A stretch of 64,000 bases of DNA from CAIKZZ01 sp036742455 (GTDB taxonomy: Bacteria; Pseudomonadota; Gammaproteobacteria; Steroidobacterales; Steroidobacteraceae). Position 1 is the first letter of the stretch. The number at the start of each line of letters is the position of its first letter. The notes under the pieces were generated by a model, which ran no database searches, was not told where the DNA came from, and worked only from the letters and a program-made list of their open reading frames with translations. The stretch is from the NCBI GenBank assembly GCA_036742455.1, contig DAINQU010000001.1, positions 193,448 to 257,447 of the forward strand, written 5' to 3'. Position numbers and translations under genes: made by a program. This document shows, one piece after another, positions 25,012 to 33,414 of this stretch.

Positions 25012-27549
25012 ATGAAATCGCTTGCCGCGAGCCGTCGCGTTCGCAGTGCGTTGGTTTGGAGCGTCGCTACCCTGTCCGGTGCGGCCGGCTTGGGCTATGA
25101 GATGGTTTGGACTCGCCTGCTCGGTGTCGCGCTCGGTACTGAGATGTTGGCTGTCCTTGGTGCCATTGCGGGGCTCTTTGTCGGCCTCGCCGTAGGTGGG
25201 TGGTGGTTGGACGGCGTCGTGCGTAGAGCCGCTCGGCCGGGCCGTTTGTATGCCTTGCTAGAGGCAACCATCGCGATTTGGGGATTGGTGTGTACGTTTC
25301 TACTGCCGGCGGTGGCTGATTGGCTGCCACCGCGACTCGGTTCTACGCCCGCGCCCGGTCTCGTTTGGGTCGTCTCTTTTGCGCTGCCGTCTCTTTTGTT
25401 ACTTCCCGCGACCGTCGCGATGGGGGGCACCCTCGCCGCACTAGACCGTTGGATACGGTGTGTATCCGCCTCCGAGCGGATTGTGGCCGGCGCCTATGCC
25501 GCCAATACGTTGGGTGCCGTGGCGGGGACTTTACTTACCGTAACGTGGAGTTTTGGCGCCCTTGGATTGAAAGGCACTCTGGTCGCGCTCGCATTATTGA
25601 ATGGAATCGCGGCAGTGGCAGCTTGGTGGCTCGATCGCGAGACGGCGCCCGCTGCCGAGGTGGGGCGCGTATCGATGTCGGGAAATGGCCGGCTGTTGAC
25701 GTCCCTCGGTATCACTGGGGTACTTGGCATCGCCGTTGAAGTGATCGTGGTGCGGATCGCCTCACAATTTTTGTCCGACACGATCTATACCTTCGCGGCG
25801 TTACTCGCCGCTTACCTGCTTGGATCCGCTGCCGGTGCGGCAATTCGTCAGCGCTTCACCACCCCGGCTAGCGAGTCGACCCGCACCGTGCTGTTGGTGG
25901 CGAATGCGGCCATCGTCCTTGCCACCCTGTGCGCGCTGCCGATGATCGCTCGGTGGGCGCAGACCGAGTCAATCACCGATCGCATCGGTGAACTGATGAT
26001 CGCCGGCCTCATTTTTCTACCGTCAGCGCTGGCGATGGGTGCGCTGTTTGCCGATCTTTTGGAGGAATACGGGCGAATCAACGGCAGCGTCGGGCGCGCC
26101 AGCGCCGTCAATGCGTTAGGGGCCGCGCTTGCGCCTGCGCTTGCGGCTACGGTCTTGATTCCAGGGGTTGGAGCCATGAGTGCGTTAGCGGTCGTGGGGA
26201 CCGCGTACGTCGCACTGCTGCCCATCCGTCGCCAATCGTTTGCCTGGGCGGCAGGGCCCGTGGTGATGGGGGCCTTTCTGATTTTCAAACCATTGCCGCT
26301 GCCTATAGGTCTGCCGACTGGCGCTCGTCAGGTTGCTAGTATCGAGGGTCCGATGGTGGCAGCGTCCGTCGTTGATGATGCCCTGGGCGCGCGCTACCTG
26401 GAGGTCAATGGACACTTTCGGATGGGGGGGACGCGTTCGGAGCGATCCGATTTTCGTCAAGCCTGGCTGCCTCTCTTGTTACATCCTCACCCAAAGGACG
26501 TGCTCTATATCGGCGTGGGAACCGGTGCCACTCTGTCGGGTGCCCTGCTGTATCCAGACCTCAGGGTGACGGGCGTCGAAATATCCGAAGAGACAATCGC
26601 TTTATTGCCGTACTTCGCAGTGCCGGGTCGACCCGACCCCACACCGTCCATCGTCAACGCCGATGGCCGGCGTTACCTTGCGGCGCAGACCAATCGGTAC
26701 GACGTCGTCGTGGCAGACAATTTTCATCCCGCCCTTGAGGGGAGTGGGTCGCTTTACGCAGTAGAGCACTTTGAATCGGTTCGACGACGCCTTCGAGCCG
26801 GCGGCCTCTTTTGCCAATGGCTGCCGCTTTACCAGTTAGACGAGCAATCGCTTAGGGACATTGCCCGAAGTTTTCTGGTTGTATTCCCCGACGCTTCGGT
26901 TTGGCTCGCGCACTACAGTGTACGCATGCCTATGTTGGCGTTGTGTGGCACAGAAAAAGGTGCTGGCATTTCCTTGGCGGGCCTAGGGGACCGTTTGGGG
27001 GCGCCGTCGCTACGCGAGCGTGTGCAACGCCTCGAGTTCGCGACGCCGATGGCGGTGGCGGGTGCCTATCTGGGAGGACCTGCGACCTTGTCTGCTTATG
27101 TGGGCAATGGAGCCGTGAATAGCGATGATCATCCGGTGGTCGCCTTGAATGGTCACCGAAACGTTCGAGCTATGGCGGAGCCGCCGGAGACCTTGCTGCT
27201 GTCGGTTCTCCGCCACCTGCGGTCATCACCCGCAGTGCTCAACGTGGATGCCGTCACTCGGCCGCGTCTCGAGGCGTATTGGCGAGCCCGCGACCGGTTT
27301 ATCACAGCCGGTGCGACGCTAAGCGGCGAGCCACGGGGTCGGGCGCTCATCGATGCGGCGTCGCCCGGCCTGCTGGCCGCGATTCGGGAGAGTGGTGAGT
27401 TTGAGCCGGCATACCAACCACTGTTGGCGATGGCGCAGGCTCTACAAAACGACGATCCCGCTGGCGCTCGCAAACTGCTCGAAGCGATCGATCAAGCGGC
27501 GCCACAGCGCGACGAGGCTCGACAATTGCTGGCGCGAATGCCCCATTGA
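25012..27549 (+). CDS. Large membrane protein with C-terminal spermidine-synthase-like domain
   Basis: About 845 residues. The first roughly 440 contain many hydrophobic helices; SGAAGLGYEMVWTRLLGVALG is the usual N-terminal signature (given shortened here as GLGYEMVWTRLLG). A Rossmann methyltransferase-like domain of the spermine/spermidine synthase superfamily follows (LYIGVGTGATLSGALL, then VTGVEISEET). A helical C-terminal extension lies beyond residue 720. The loop that carries the catalytic Asp in true spermidine synthases reads VVADNFHPALEG, so aminopropyl transfer is doubtful. The GGGG just upstream decides the ATG at 25012. Substrate and role are unknown. Confidence 0.8.
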   Translation: MKSLAASRRVRSALVWSVATLSGAAGLGYEMVWTRLLGVALGTEMLAVLGAIAGLFVGLAVGGWWLDGVVRRAARPGRLYALLEATIAIWGLVCTFLLPAVADWLPPRLGSTPAPGLVWVVSFALPSLLLLPATVAMGGTLAALDRWIRCVSASERIVAGAYAANTLGAVAGTLLTVTWSFGALGLKGTLVALALLNGIAAVAAWWLDRETAPAAEVGRVSMSGNGRLLTSLGITGVLGIAVEVIVVRIASQFLSDTIYTFAALLAAYLLGSAAGAAIRQRFTTPASESTRTVLLVANAAIVLATLCALPMIARWAQTESITDRIGELMIAGLIFLPSALAMGALFADLLEEYGRINGSVGRASAVNALGAALAPALAATVLIPGVGAMSALAVVGTAYVALLPIRRQSFAWAAGPVVMGAFLIFKPLPLPIGLPTGARQVASIEGPMVAASVVDDALGARYLEVNGHFRMGGTRSERSDFRQAWLPLLLHPHPKDVLYIGVGTGATLSGALLYPDLRVTGVEISEETIALLPYFAVPGRPDPTPSIVNADGRRYLAAQTNRYDVVVADNFHPALEGSGSLYAVEHFESVRRRLRAGGLFCQWLPLYQLDEQSLRDIARSFLVVFPDASVWLAHYSVRMPMLALCGTEKGAGISLAGLGDRLGAPSLRERVQRLEFATPMAVAGAYLGGPATLSAYVGNGAVNSDDHPVVALNGHRNVRAMAEPPETLLLSVLRHLRSSPAVLNVDAVTRPRLEAYWRARDRFITAGATLSGEPRGRALIDAASPGLLAAIRESGEFEPAYQPLLAMAQALQNDDPAGARKLLEAIDQAAPQRDEARQLLARMPH

Positions 27550-27558
27550 ACCGCGCGG

Positions 27559-28182
27559 TTACGGGGAGAATCGAATTCGGTAGCCCCAGCAGTCGAGTTG
27601 ATGCGGCATTGCATTAAACGCAACTGTCAGGCGCCGTGCGCCTGGATTTACCGGTACCTCGTGGTACAGGTAACTTGGGAACAACACCATGTCGCCTGGA
27701 TTGGCTTCTGGTAACAGGTATTTGCCTGCGTTGTATGGGCCCATTTGTGCGCTTCGCGTATGGTGACGGAAGCTAAAGTCAAATCCACCCGGCGGGCGTA
27801 TAAAAACCGTCCGGCATCGGGGGTCGGACGGAGTTAGGTAGACCACGCCAGACGCGAATGAATTCGCGTGAGAATGCATGACTTGGCTGCCGCCAGGTTC
27901 CAGCACATTCGTCCACATTTCCTTCACGTTCCAGTCGAGTCGTTCGCCGAAGAGTAGATGGCCGAAATCCACGAGCTTGGGCGTCAGTAGCGTGGTGAGC
28001 CGACTGAACAGGCGATCGCCTCGAGGGTCCGCCACGTCGGTGTGAAACAACGCTGCCGACCGTAGGTTCTGCTCCACCGACGCGCCCTCTATCGACGCGC
28101 ACAGCTCGGCGACGAGATCCGGCGGAACGAGGCCGGGGCTGCGCAGCAAAGGGATCGGGAATAGCGGTTCAACGTGATCCAT
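27559..28182 (-). CDS. Putative 2-oxoglutarate/Fe(II) oxygenase (TIGR02466-like)
   Basis: A 207-residue protein of the cupin-like Fe/2OG oxygenase fold. LFPIPLLRSPGL is the family's N-terminal segment; VMHSHANSFASGVVYLTP carries the first metal His, NPGDMVLFPSYLYHEV the distal His and its surroundings, and RLTVAFNAMP the 2OG-binding Arg. The substrate is unknown for this group. I prefer the ATG at 28182 because the family sequence begins there; an upstream in-frame start adds 12 residues. It is the last gene of the minus-strand group headed by the PHP-like gene. Confidence 0.75.
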   Translation of the reverse strand: MDHVEPLFPIPLLRSPGLVPPDLVAELCASIEGASVEQNLRSAALFHTDVADPRGDRLFSRLTTLLTPKLVDFGHLLFGERLDWNVKEMWTNVLEPGGSQVMHSHANSFASGVVYLTPSDPRCRTVFIRPPGGFDFSFRHHTRSAQMGPYNAGKYLLPEANPGDMVLFPSYLYHEVPVNPGARRLTVAFNAMPHQLDCWGYRIRFSP

Positions 28183-28239
28183 GACGCGGCCTTCTGACTG
28201 AATTCCCGTCAGTGTCACGGTTGCACGTTACAGATCCGT

Positions 28240-28527
28240 TTAGGAGTGCGGAGGGGTCTCCGCCTCCGCGTCATTCAGCAACGTCAACGCTTGCTCGACG
28301 AACTCAAAGCACTCATCGATTTCGCCGCTACCGCCCTCACCACGACCTTGCCGAATAAGGCTTTGCGCGTCCAAACGGCGTTGCTCGCCGGCCGGGCGTC
28401 GCGCAGCGACGGCCTCGGCGGCGTCGGCCGCTTGCCAACAGTCGGCGGTGGTGGGCTCCTCAGTCGCTGCTGCGCTCGATACCCAGAGGGCCAAGCCCAA
28501 CCCTATGACGGACAGTCCACGGGTCAT
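28240..28527 (-). CDS. Small secreted protein of unknown function
   Basis: A 95-residue protein not recognised. A signal peptide (about 1-21, ending SSAAA) precedes an acidic, helical mature part with two cysteines (C30 and C72), which could pair in a helical hairpin. A strong ribosome-binding stretch (GAGGAAAGG) lies just before the ATG, supporting a real gene. The start lies only 18 bases past a terminator T-run, so expression probably depends on read-through from the PHP-like gene or on a promoter overlapping the hairpin. Confidence 0.6.
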   Translation of the reverse strand: MTRGLSVIGLGLALWVSSAAATEEPTTADCWQAADAAEAVAARRPAGEQRRLDAQSLIRQGRGEGGSGEIDECFEFVEQALTLLNDAEAETPPHS

Positions 28528-28545
28528 ACCTTTCCTCGCCGCAAC

Positions 28546-28577
28546 GAAAAACCCGCCGGTGAGGACTCACCGGCGGG
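28546..28577 (-). terminator. Strong Rho-independent terminator (distal of two)
   Basis: On the minus strand, CCCGCCGGTGA pairs perfectly with TCACCGGCGGG around a four-base loop and is followed by TTTTTCG. It lies 61 bp past the stop codon of the PHP-like gene. Confidence 0.85.
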
Positions 28578-28593
28578 CTGATTTATTACCCTC

Positions 28594-28620
28594 AAAAGCG
28601 GCGGCCGCTAGGACCGCCGC
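28594..28620 (-). terminator. Rho-independent terminator (proximal of two)
   Basis: On the minus strand, GCGGCGG and CCGCCGC form a 7 bp GC stem around nine bases, followed by TTTTGAGG, starting 18 bp after the PHP-like gene's stop. Together with the distal hairpin it makes a tandem terminator. Confidence 0.65.
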
Positions 28621-28637
28621 CGCATGGGGTCTCTCGA

Positions 28638-30653
28638 TTAGTCTTCGAGATCGCCGCCGAGCGATGCCGCGAGAGCGGCATTCTTTTCGACGAGCAGCGC
28701 CGGCGAGCCGACCGGGCGGACGAAAATCGGGTTCGTGTAGAACCAGAGGTTCGACCAAGACTGGACGTCGTACGTCACGACCTTCTGACCCGAGACCACG
28801 CCCAAGTGGGCCGGGCACGCCGCGTCCGTGCAGGCGACATTTGCGTTATTGAGGTCGAGGAGGGGGTTGCCCGCCACGTCCGACACGTTCGGCGTGCCGT
28901 TCGGGATGTTGGTGCCGCGCGCACGAACGTACATCGGCTGGGTGCCCATCGTGTACGTGCGGGTGAACGTCACCTGGTACGCGCCGTTCGCCAACGCCTT
29001 CTTCGTCATCGACGTCACCGGAACCTGCGTGACCGCCGTGTTCAGGTTATAGACGAGCGCCGCGCCCGCCACGCCGCCGACCGGCACTGTGCCGTTGGCG
29101 TCCGTGCCGTAGTGCGGATCCGTCGGAGCGATGACACCCGTGATCGGGCTCGAGATCAGGTCCACGTGGTCCAGATCCGGCGCGTTCAGCGGCTGCGACA
29201 GGCCAACCTGCGCGAGCAGCGGGTTCGCGAAGGTGTACGGGCTGTTGTTGTGCTTCGGCACGGTCACCGTCATCTGCACGGTGATCTTCTCACCCGGCTT
29301 CGCGACGAGCGTCTCGCCCATGCCGACCCAGTCGGTCGACGCGGTCTTGGCACGGAAGGTCAAGTCGTTGCCGACGAGATCGCCCATCACCGAGTACGAG
29401 TGGCCCTTACGCATTTCACGAACGACCGCCTTCGAAGTGAAGCCGACCTTGTTCGTCACGTACAGCTTCGAGTACTCGCCCGGCATGAAGTCCGAGTTCG
29501 TCTTCGGGTCGCCGGCGCCGAAGGCGCCGCGGGTGTGCCAGTCGGAGGAGATGAACATGAACGTGTTGCGGCCTTCCGCCAACATGCCGTCCCAGAGGCC
29601 GCCGACCTTGGCGTGATAGATGCCGGTCATACCGTAGGTGCCGCCGCCGACCGCGCCCGAGCCGTACGAGCCCGAGCCGCCCGTGACGCCGCCCTGTGCC
29701 GCGTGTCCCGGGGACTCGATGCCGAAAGCCACGGTTGGCGCAGTGTTATTGAAGTCACGGAAGTGGTTAATGTTGTAGCCGGAATTGCCGGCGGGGTTGA
29801 ACGCACCCTGACGCTCAGAGTGCGTCGGAATTGCGTAGGAGTGCGTCGGGTAGTTCGCCTGCAGCCATGCGACCGCAGCCAAGGCCTTCGCGTGGCCGGC
29901 AGTGCCCGACGGCGACGCGCCGGTGACCGGATCCTTCTGCGCGCCAGCCCAGATCGACGCGCCGGCCGCATTGACGGGGCCGATCAAGTCGAGGTCCTGA
30001 CGGTCGAATCGGAATTCGAACTCCGAAATGGCGTTCGCGTTGCCGACCTTCGCCTTGAGCGGCGTCTGACCCTTCACGATCGCGACGTCGGTGTGCTCGT
30101 GGCCCGGAACGACCCACTCGAGGCCGTCGATAAGCACTTTTTGATACTTGGCGCTACGATCGACGATCATCGGATACTCGATATCCTGCTGCGCCTGCCA
30201 GTGCCACATCGACGCGCCGGTGCCGGTGCCCGACGGGGTGCCCTTCAGCTGCGAGATGACAACGCTGCCCGGGCCGCCGTACACGCCGTCAAAGTTGATC
30301 GCCTGACCGAGCGTCTGGCTCCAGTACTGGACGGGCGACGGAACGGCGTTGCTCGCGCCGGCGCCTGGGTTGGTGTCGTCAAAACGGCAGTCACGATTGC
30401 CGTTGCCACCGTGGTTGCCGAGCGTGAACCAATCGAGGTTGAAATTCGTCGCGCCGTTCGTGGCGAGGCCCGAACCCACCGCGCGATCGAGCGAGCGTGC
30501 GGCCGAGACCGAACCGTCTTGGCAGATGTTGTGGTTATGCATGTCGCCCGCGACATACGGATTGGTCGTCGGAGCGGGCGTCGCGGCAACCGCCGCGCCG
30601 GCCGTTAGAGCAGCGCCAAGAATGAGCGCTGTCTTGGTAGTAATCGAGTTCAC
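28638..30653 (-). CDS. Secreted PHP-like metal-dependent phosphoesterase-family protein
   Basis: A 671-residue exported protein with a signal peptide (about 1-24). Its first domain resembles the PHP superfamily: GDMHNHNICQDGS (H39, H41, D46), LDWFTLGNHGG (H81, where PHP proteins have the 'TDH' motif), VVPGHEHTDV (H185/H187), IPTHSERQG (H278) and ISSDWHTRG (D371, H373). All the usual ligand positions look filled, with His for Asp changes. The C-terminal 250 residues appear beta-rich and may bind substrate. The start is GTG at 30653, chosen because GGGAG lies six to seven bases upstream and the signal peptide follows at once. Substrate unknown; a related annotation is DUF3604. Confidence 0.7.
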   Translation of the reverse strand: MNSITTKTALILGAALTAGAAVAATPAPTTNPYVAGDMHNHNICQDGSVSAARSLDRAVGSGLATNGATNFNLDWFTLGNHGGNGNRDCRFDDTNPGAGASNAVPSPVQYWSQTLGQAINFDGVYGGPGSVVISQLKGTPSGTGTGASMWHWQAQQDIEYPMIVDRSAKYQKVLIDGLEWVVPGHEHTDVAIVKGQTPLKAKVGNANAISEFEFRFDRQDLDLIGPVNAAGASIWAGAQKDPVTGASPSGTAGHAKALAAVAWLQANYPTHSYAIPTHSERQGAFNPAGNSGYNINHFRDFNNTAPTVAFGIESPGHAAQGGVTGGSGSYGSGAVGGGTYGMTGIYHAKVGGLWDGMLAEGRNTFMFISSDWHTRGAFGAGDPKTNSDFMPGEYSKLYVTNKVGFTSKAVVREMRKGHSYSVMGDLVGNDLTFRAKTASTDWVGMGETLVAKPGEKITVQMTVTVPKHNNSPYTFANPLLAQVGLSQPLNAPDLDHVDLISSPITGVIAPTDPHYGTDANGTVPVGGVAGAALVYNLNTAVTQVPVTSMTKKALANGAYQVTFTRTYTMGTQPMYVRARGTNIPNGTPNVSDVAGNPLLDLNNANVACTDAACPAHLGVVSGQKVVTYDVQSWSNLWFYTNPIFVRPVGSPALLVEKNAALAASLGGDLED

Positions 30654-31013
30654 GTAGAGTCTCCCTGGAGGATCGTGTAAGAAGAATTCGCGTTTCGTAA
30701 GAACGCCGTAAGAAAACACAAGCAAAATGTAAGAAACGTAGCAATGACATCAAGCTAGGCCATCCCAGCTGCACCGACCGAACGGCGCCCGATTGCGCAG
30801 AAGGATCGCTGTACTCACGTATCGGTATCGCCACTCAGTACACCGACGATCGGTGACACCTCAGTGATGAGTGGGTGAAAGATTTTTTGTTCTTCTGTGA
30901 CGTAAACGCAGTGACAACGGCAACGCCTGTAATCAATCATTAGATTTCCGACAGAAAATCGTCATCAAGTTTGCCTACATTCCTTGGCTCTATCCCGGCG
31001 CCTCGGTAATCCC
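30654..31013. other. 360 bp divergent intergenic region with repeats
   Basis: No gene is seen here. It separates the PHP-like gene (minus) from the parvulin-HupE operon (plus) and is more AT-rich than its surroundings. It contains four GTAAGAA copies near the PHP-like gene, a CACCGA-CGA-TCGGTG dyad at 30841-30855, and an A/T-rich patch at 30878-30890. Promoters for both directions must lie here, but I cannot assign -35/-10 boxes with confidence. Confidence 0.6.
30677..30735 (-). promoter_or_regulatory. Four helically phased GTAAGAA direct repeats
   Basis: GTAAGAA begins at 30677, 30697, 30708 and 30729, giving spacings of 20, 11 and 21 bp, close to whole helical turns. On the sense strand of the PHP-like gene the unit reads TTCTTAC. 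Phased direct repeats of about 11 bp are typical of OmpR/PhoB-type response-regulator sites; that assignment is inference. Confidence 0.55.
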
Positions 31014-31841
31014 ATGCAAGACCCCACACGGCTTACGCCGCCCAAGCGGAGTGCACTGCTGCATCTCTTGCAAGAGCCCCTTGTGCAATTTGTTCTGATT
31101 GGTTCGGTGCTGTTCGCCATTGACGCGTGGCTCCATCCGCCGGCCAAAGAAAGTCGGACGATTGTTGTCACAAAGCAGATGCGCAACTCAATCATCGAGA
31201 CGTACGACGAAGATCACGCGCGCAAGCCCACGGATGCCGAACTAAAGGCGACCATCGATAACTGGGTAGGCGAAGAGATCCTGTATCGCGAAGGACGATT
31301 GCTTGGTCTCGACCAAGGAGACCCGACCATCCGCGATCGCATTGTCTACAAGCTCAAGGTCATGCTCACCGACGAAGCCAAAGCGCGCGAGCCAACCCCA
31401 GCCGAAATTCAAGCGTGGTTCGAGACAAACCATGTCCGCTACGATGAGCCGGATCGCGTGACTTTTTTGGCGACCGCGCCGGTGAGTGAAGATGTCGCTC
31501 GTCAGGAATTCGCAGCGGTAAAGGCCCAGAAAGAAACGGCGGAATTACAGGAACAAGCGCGATTGTTCTTAGATCGTCCGCGCAGTGCGATTGCGCCAGT
31601 ATTTGGTGAGGGATTCGCGAAAGCGCTTGAAGAATCCCCTATAGGGCAGTGGAAGCTCATCCAATCAACTGCGGGATGGCACCTGGTTCGAGTCGATGGA
31701 CGTAAAGCCGGGAAGCTGGCAGCGCTGGACGACGTGCGATCAGATGCGATCAAAACCTGGCAGTCTGAGCAGACACTCAAGTCGACGTTAGATGCGATGA
31801 GCCGCCTGAAGTCTCGATATACCGTTCGGTACGAACCGTGA
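31014..31841 (+). CDS. Membrane-anchored parvulin-like peptidyl-prolyl isomerase
   Basis: A 275-residue protein with a cytoplasmic N-terminus, one transmembrane helix (about 25-42, FVLIGSVLFAIDAWL) and a periplasmic SurA/PpiC-like part. It contains the family's N-terminal helical region (LKATIDNWVGEEILYREGR) and a divergent parvulin domain (about 145-245) whose GW-x-LI and STAGWHLVRVDGR strands are recognisable. The usual parvulin active-site residues are hard to align, so it may be a chaperone rather than an active isomerase. It is the first of four genes joined by 4 bp overlaps with HupE-type proteins and probably helps fold or mature their exported parts. Confidence 0.78.
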   Translation: MQDPTRLTPPKRSALLHLLQEPLVQFVLIGSVLFAIDAWLHPPAKESRTIVVTKQMRNSIIETYDEDHARKPTDAELKATIDNWVGEEILYREGRLLGLDQGDPTIRDRIVYKLKVMLTDEAKAREPTPAEIQAWFETNHVRYDEPDRVTFLATAPVSEDVARQEFAAVKAQKETAELQEQARLFLDRPRSAIAPVFGEGFAKALEESPIGQWKLIQSTAGWHLVRVDGRKAGKLAALDDVRSDAIKTWQSEQTLKSTLDAMSRLKSRYTVRYEP

Positions 31842-32821
31842 TTGTTCGCCGACCGCTCATGCGTTTGGTCACGCTATTGATGGGCGTGTTTCTCGCCATC
31901 GCCGCGTCAGCCCACGAAGCCGCGATGGGCGTTATTGAGTTTCGTGAAGTGCGGCCTGGAGCGTATCTCGCCAGTTGGCAAAAAGAGCCGGTGATTGGTG
32001 GCGAACGGGTTCGGTTTTTAGTACCCAAGCACTGTATTTTGCGAATGCCGCAGTTGTACTGCGGTGCGCAAGGCCTCGTCGGAACCATCGGTATCGAAAA
32101 CCTTGGGGTGGATATTTCTGCCGTCTTACTGCGTGTGACGCCTATTCATGGCGAAACCAAAAGCTATACGCTGACGACTGCCACCCCAAGCACGACGATC
32201 GTTGCGGCGGGTGCCCCAACGTGGGCGACTTGGATCCAGTTGGCAAAGACCTACGTTAACTACGGCATCGATCACATTCTGCTCGGCGTTGATCACTTGT
32301 TATTTGTGCTGGGATTGGTCTGGCTCGTGCGGGGCGGATGGACTCTGGTAAAGACCATTACGGCATTTACCATTGGCCACAGCCTCTCGCTGGCCGCGGC
32401 TGCATTCGGTTGGATTGGAATCCCGGAACGTCCACTGAATGCCTGTATCGCTCTTAGTATCGTTTTTGTCGGTGTCGAAATTTTGCGGGAACGGGAGGGG
32501 CGTCCGGGTATCGGTGCTCGCTTCCCGTGGGCTGTCGCGGGTGGGTTTGGTCTCGTGCATGGGATCGGGTTTGCGACGGCTTTGGCGGGAATTGGTTTGG
32601 AGCGATCGCTACTTCCCGCCGCACTGCTGTTCTTTAACGTTGGCGTCGAGATAGGTCAGTTTGCTTTCGTGATGTTGGTTCTGTCGCTGATGGCCGCGCA
32701 TCGCGCGCTGGGCGCCACGTTGCCAGGGCGCTGGGGTCAATTGGCGCCGGCATATTTTATCGGAGTCATTTCCTCGGTCTGGTTCGTCGGCCGTGTCGTC
32801 AAGATTTTGGTGATGCCATGA
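31838..32821 (+). CDS. HupE/UreJ_2-family membrane protein (first of three)
   Basis: A 327-residue protein with a signal-like N-terminal helix, an extracytoplasmic domain (about 25-135, with two Cys) and six to seven transmembrane helices. The membrane part has YGIDHILLGVDHLLF, which contains the HX5DH motif of nickel/cobalt-type HupE permeases, TIGHSLSLAAA, and GFGLVHGIGFATAL. The HupE/UreJ superfamily is associated with Ni or Co uptake; the substrate here is inferred. It starts with GTG inside the parvulin gene stop and overlaps the next gene by four bases. Confidence 0.85.
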   Translation: MIVRRPLMRLVTLLMGVFLAIAASAHEAAMGVIEFREVRPGAYLASWQKEPVIGGERVRFLVPKHCILRMPQLYCGAQGLVGTIGIENLGVDISAVLLRVTPIHGETKSYTLTTATPSTTIVAAGAPTWATWIQLAKTYVNYGIDHILLGVDHLLFVLGLVWLVRGGWTLVKTITAFTIGHSLSLAAAAFGWIGIPERPLNACIALSIVFVGVEILREREGRPGIGARFPWAVAGGFGLVHGIGFATALAGIGLERSLLPAALLFFNVGVEIGQFAFVMLVLSLMAAHRALGATLPGRWGQLAPAYFIGVISSVWFVGRVVKILVMP

Positions 32822-33414
32822 AACGTATTGGGAAAGTGGCTCTGTCCCTCTCGGTGTTTTACGCCAGTCTTGCCTCGGCTCACCAGCAGGCGGGGATGGT
32901 GGGCGGATTGCTGAGTGGGCTACTACACCCATTGACGGGACTTGATCATTTAGTTGCCATGGTGGCGGTGGGGCTTTGGGGCGCCGAACTCGGCGCGCCC
33001 GCGTTGTGGTTGTTGCCAATCGTCTTCCCGTTCGTGATGGCGATGGGCGGTATCTTGGGAATTTCGGGCGTCCCCTTGCCGTTCCCGGAATTATTCGTCG
33101 CTGCGTCTGGCTTGGTGCTTGGTCTTGCCATCGCGCTGCGGTGGAACCCCGGTTTGAGGATCGCCTCGGTGATTGTCGCGGTTTTCGCGGTCTTTCATGG
33201 TCATGCGCATGGCGTAGAGCTTCCGCGAGCCGCGAACCCGCTGGGTTATGGCATCGGTTTCGTCTCGTCAACCGGTCTGTTGCATTTGTGCGGTATCGGA
33301 GTCGGGATGATTGCGGCTCGGCCCGGTCTAGTGACTCTCTATCGAGCCTCGGGCGCCGTCATTGCGTTGATCGGTGCCTACTTTGTTTTGCGATCGTTGG
33401 GAGCCCTACCGTGA
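32818..33414 (+). CDS. HupE/UreJ-family metal permease-like protein (second of three)
   Basis: A 198-residue classical HupE/UreJ protein. After a signal-like segment ending in SAHQQAG come about six helices with HPLTGLDHLVAM (HX5DH metal motif) and VFHGHAHGVEL (second His-rich motif). In rhizobia and cyanobacteria HupE/UreJ proteins take up nickel for hydrogenase or urease, but no such enzyme genes are in this window. The ATGA overlap with the previous gene and GTGA overlap with the next show a single translational unit. Confidence 0.88.
   Translation: MKRIGKVALSLSVFYASLASAHQQAGMVGGLLSGLLHPLTGLDHLVAMVAVGLWGAELGAPALWLLPIVFPFVMAMGGILGISGVPLPFPELFVAASGLVLGLAIALRWNPGLRIASVIVAVFAVFHGHAHGVELPRAANPLGYGIGFVSSTGLLHLCGIGVGMIAARPGLVTLYRASGAVIALIGAYFVLRSLGALP

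Noticed and set aside
28806..30608. A 600-codon open frame on the plus strand opposite the PHP-like gene
   Set aside because: It is exactly antisense to a well-supported gene, its product is an Arg/Val/His-rich low-complexity sequence without any domain, and such frames arise when G/C-ending codons dominate the real strand.
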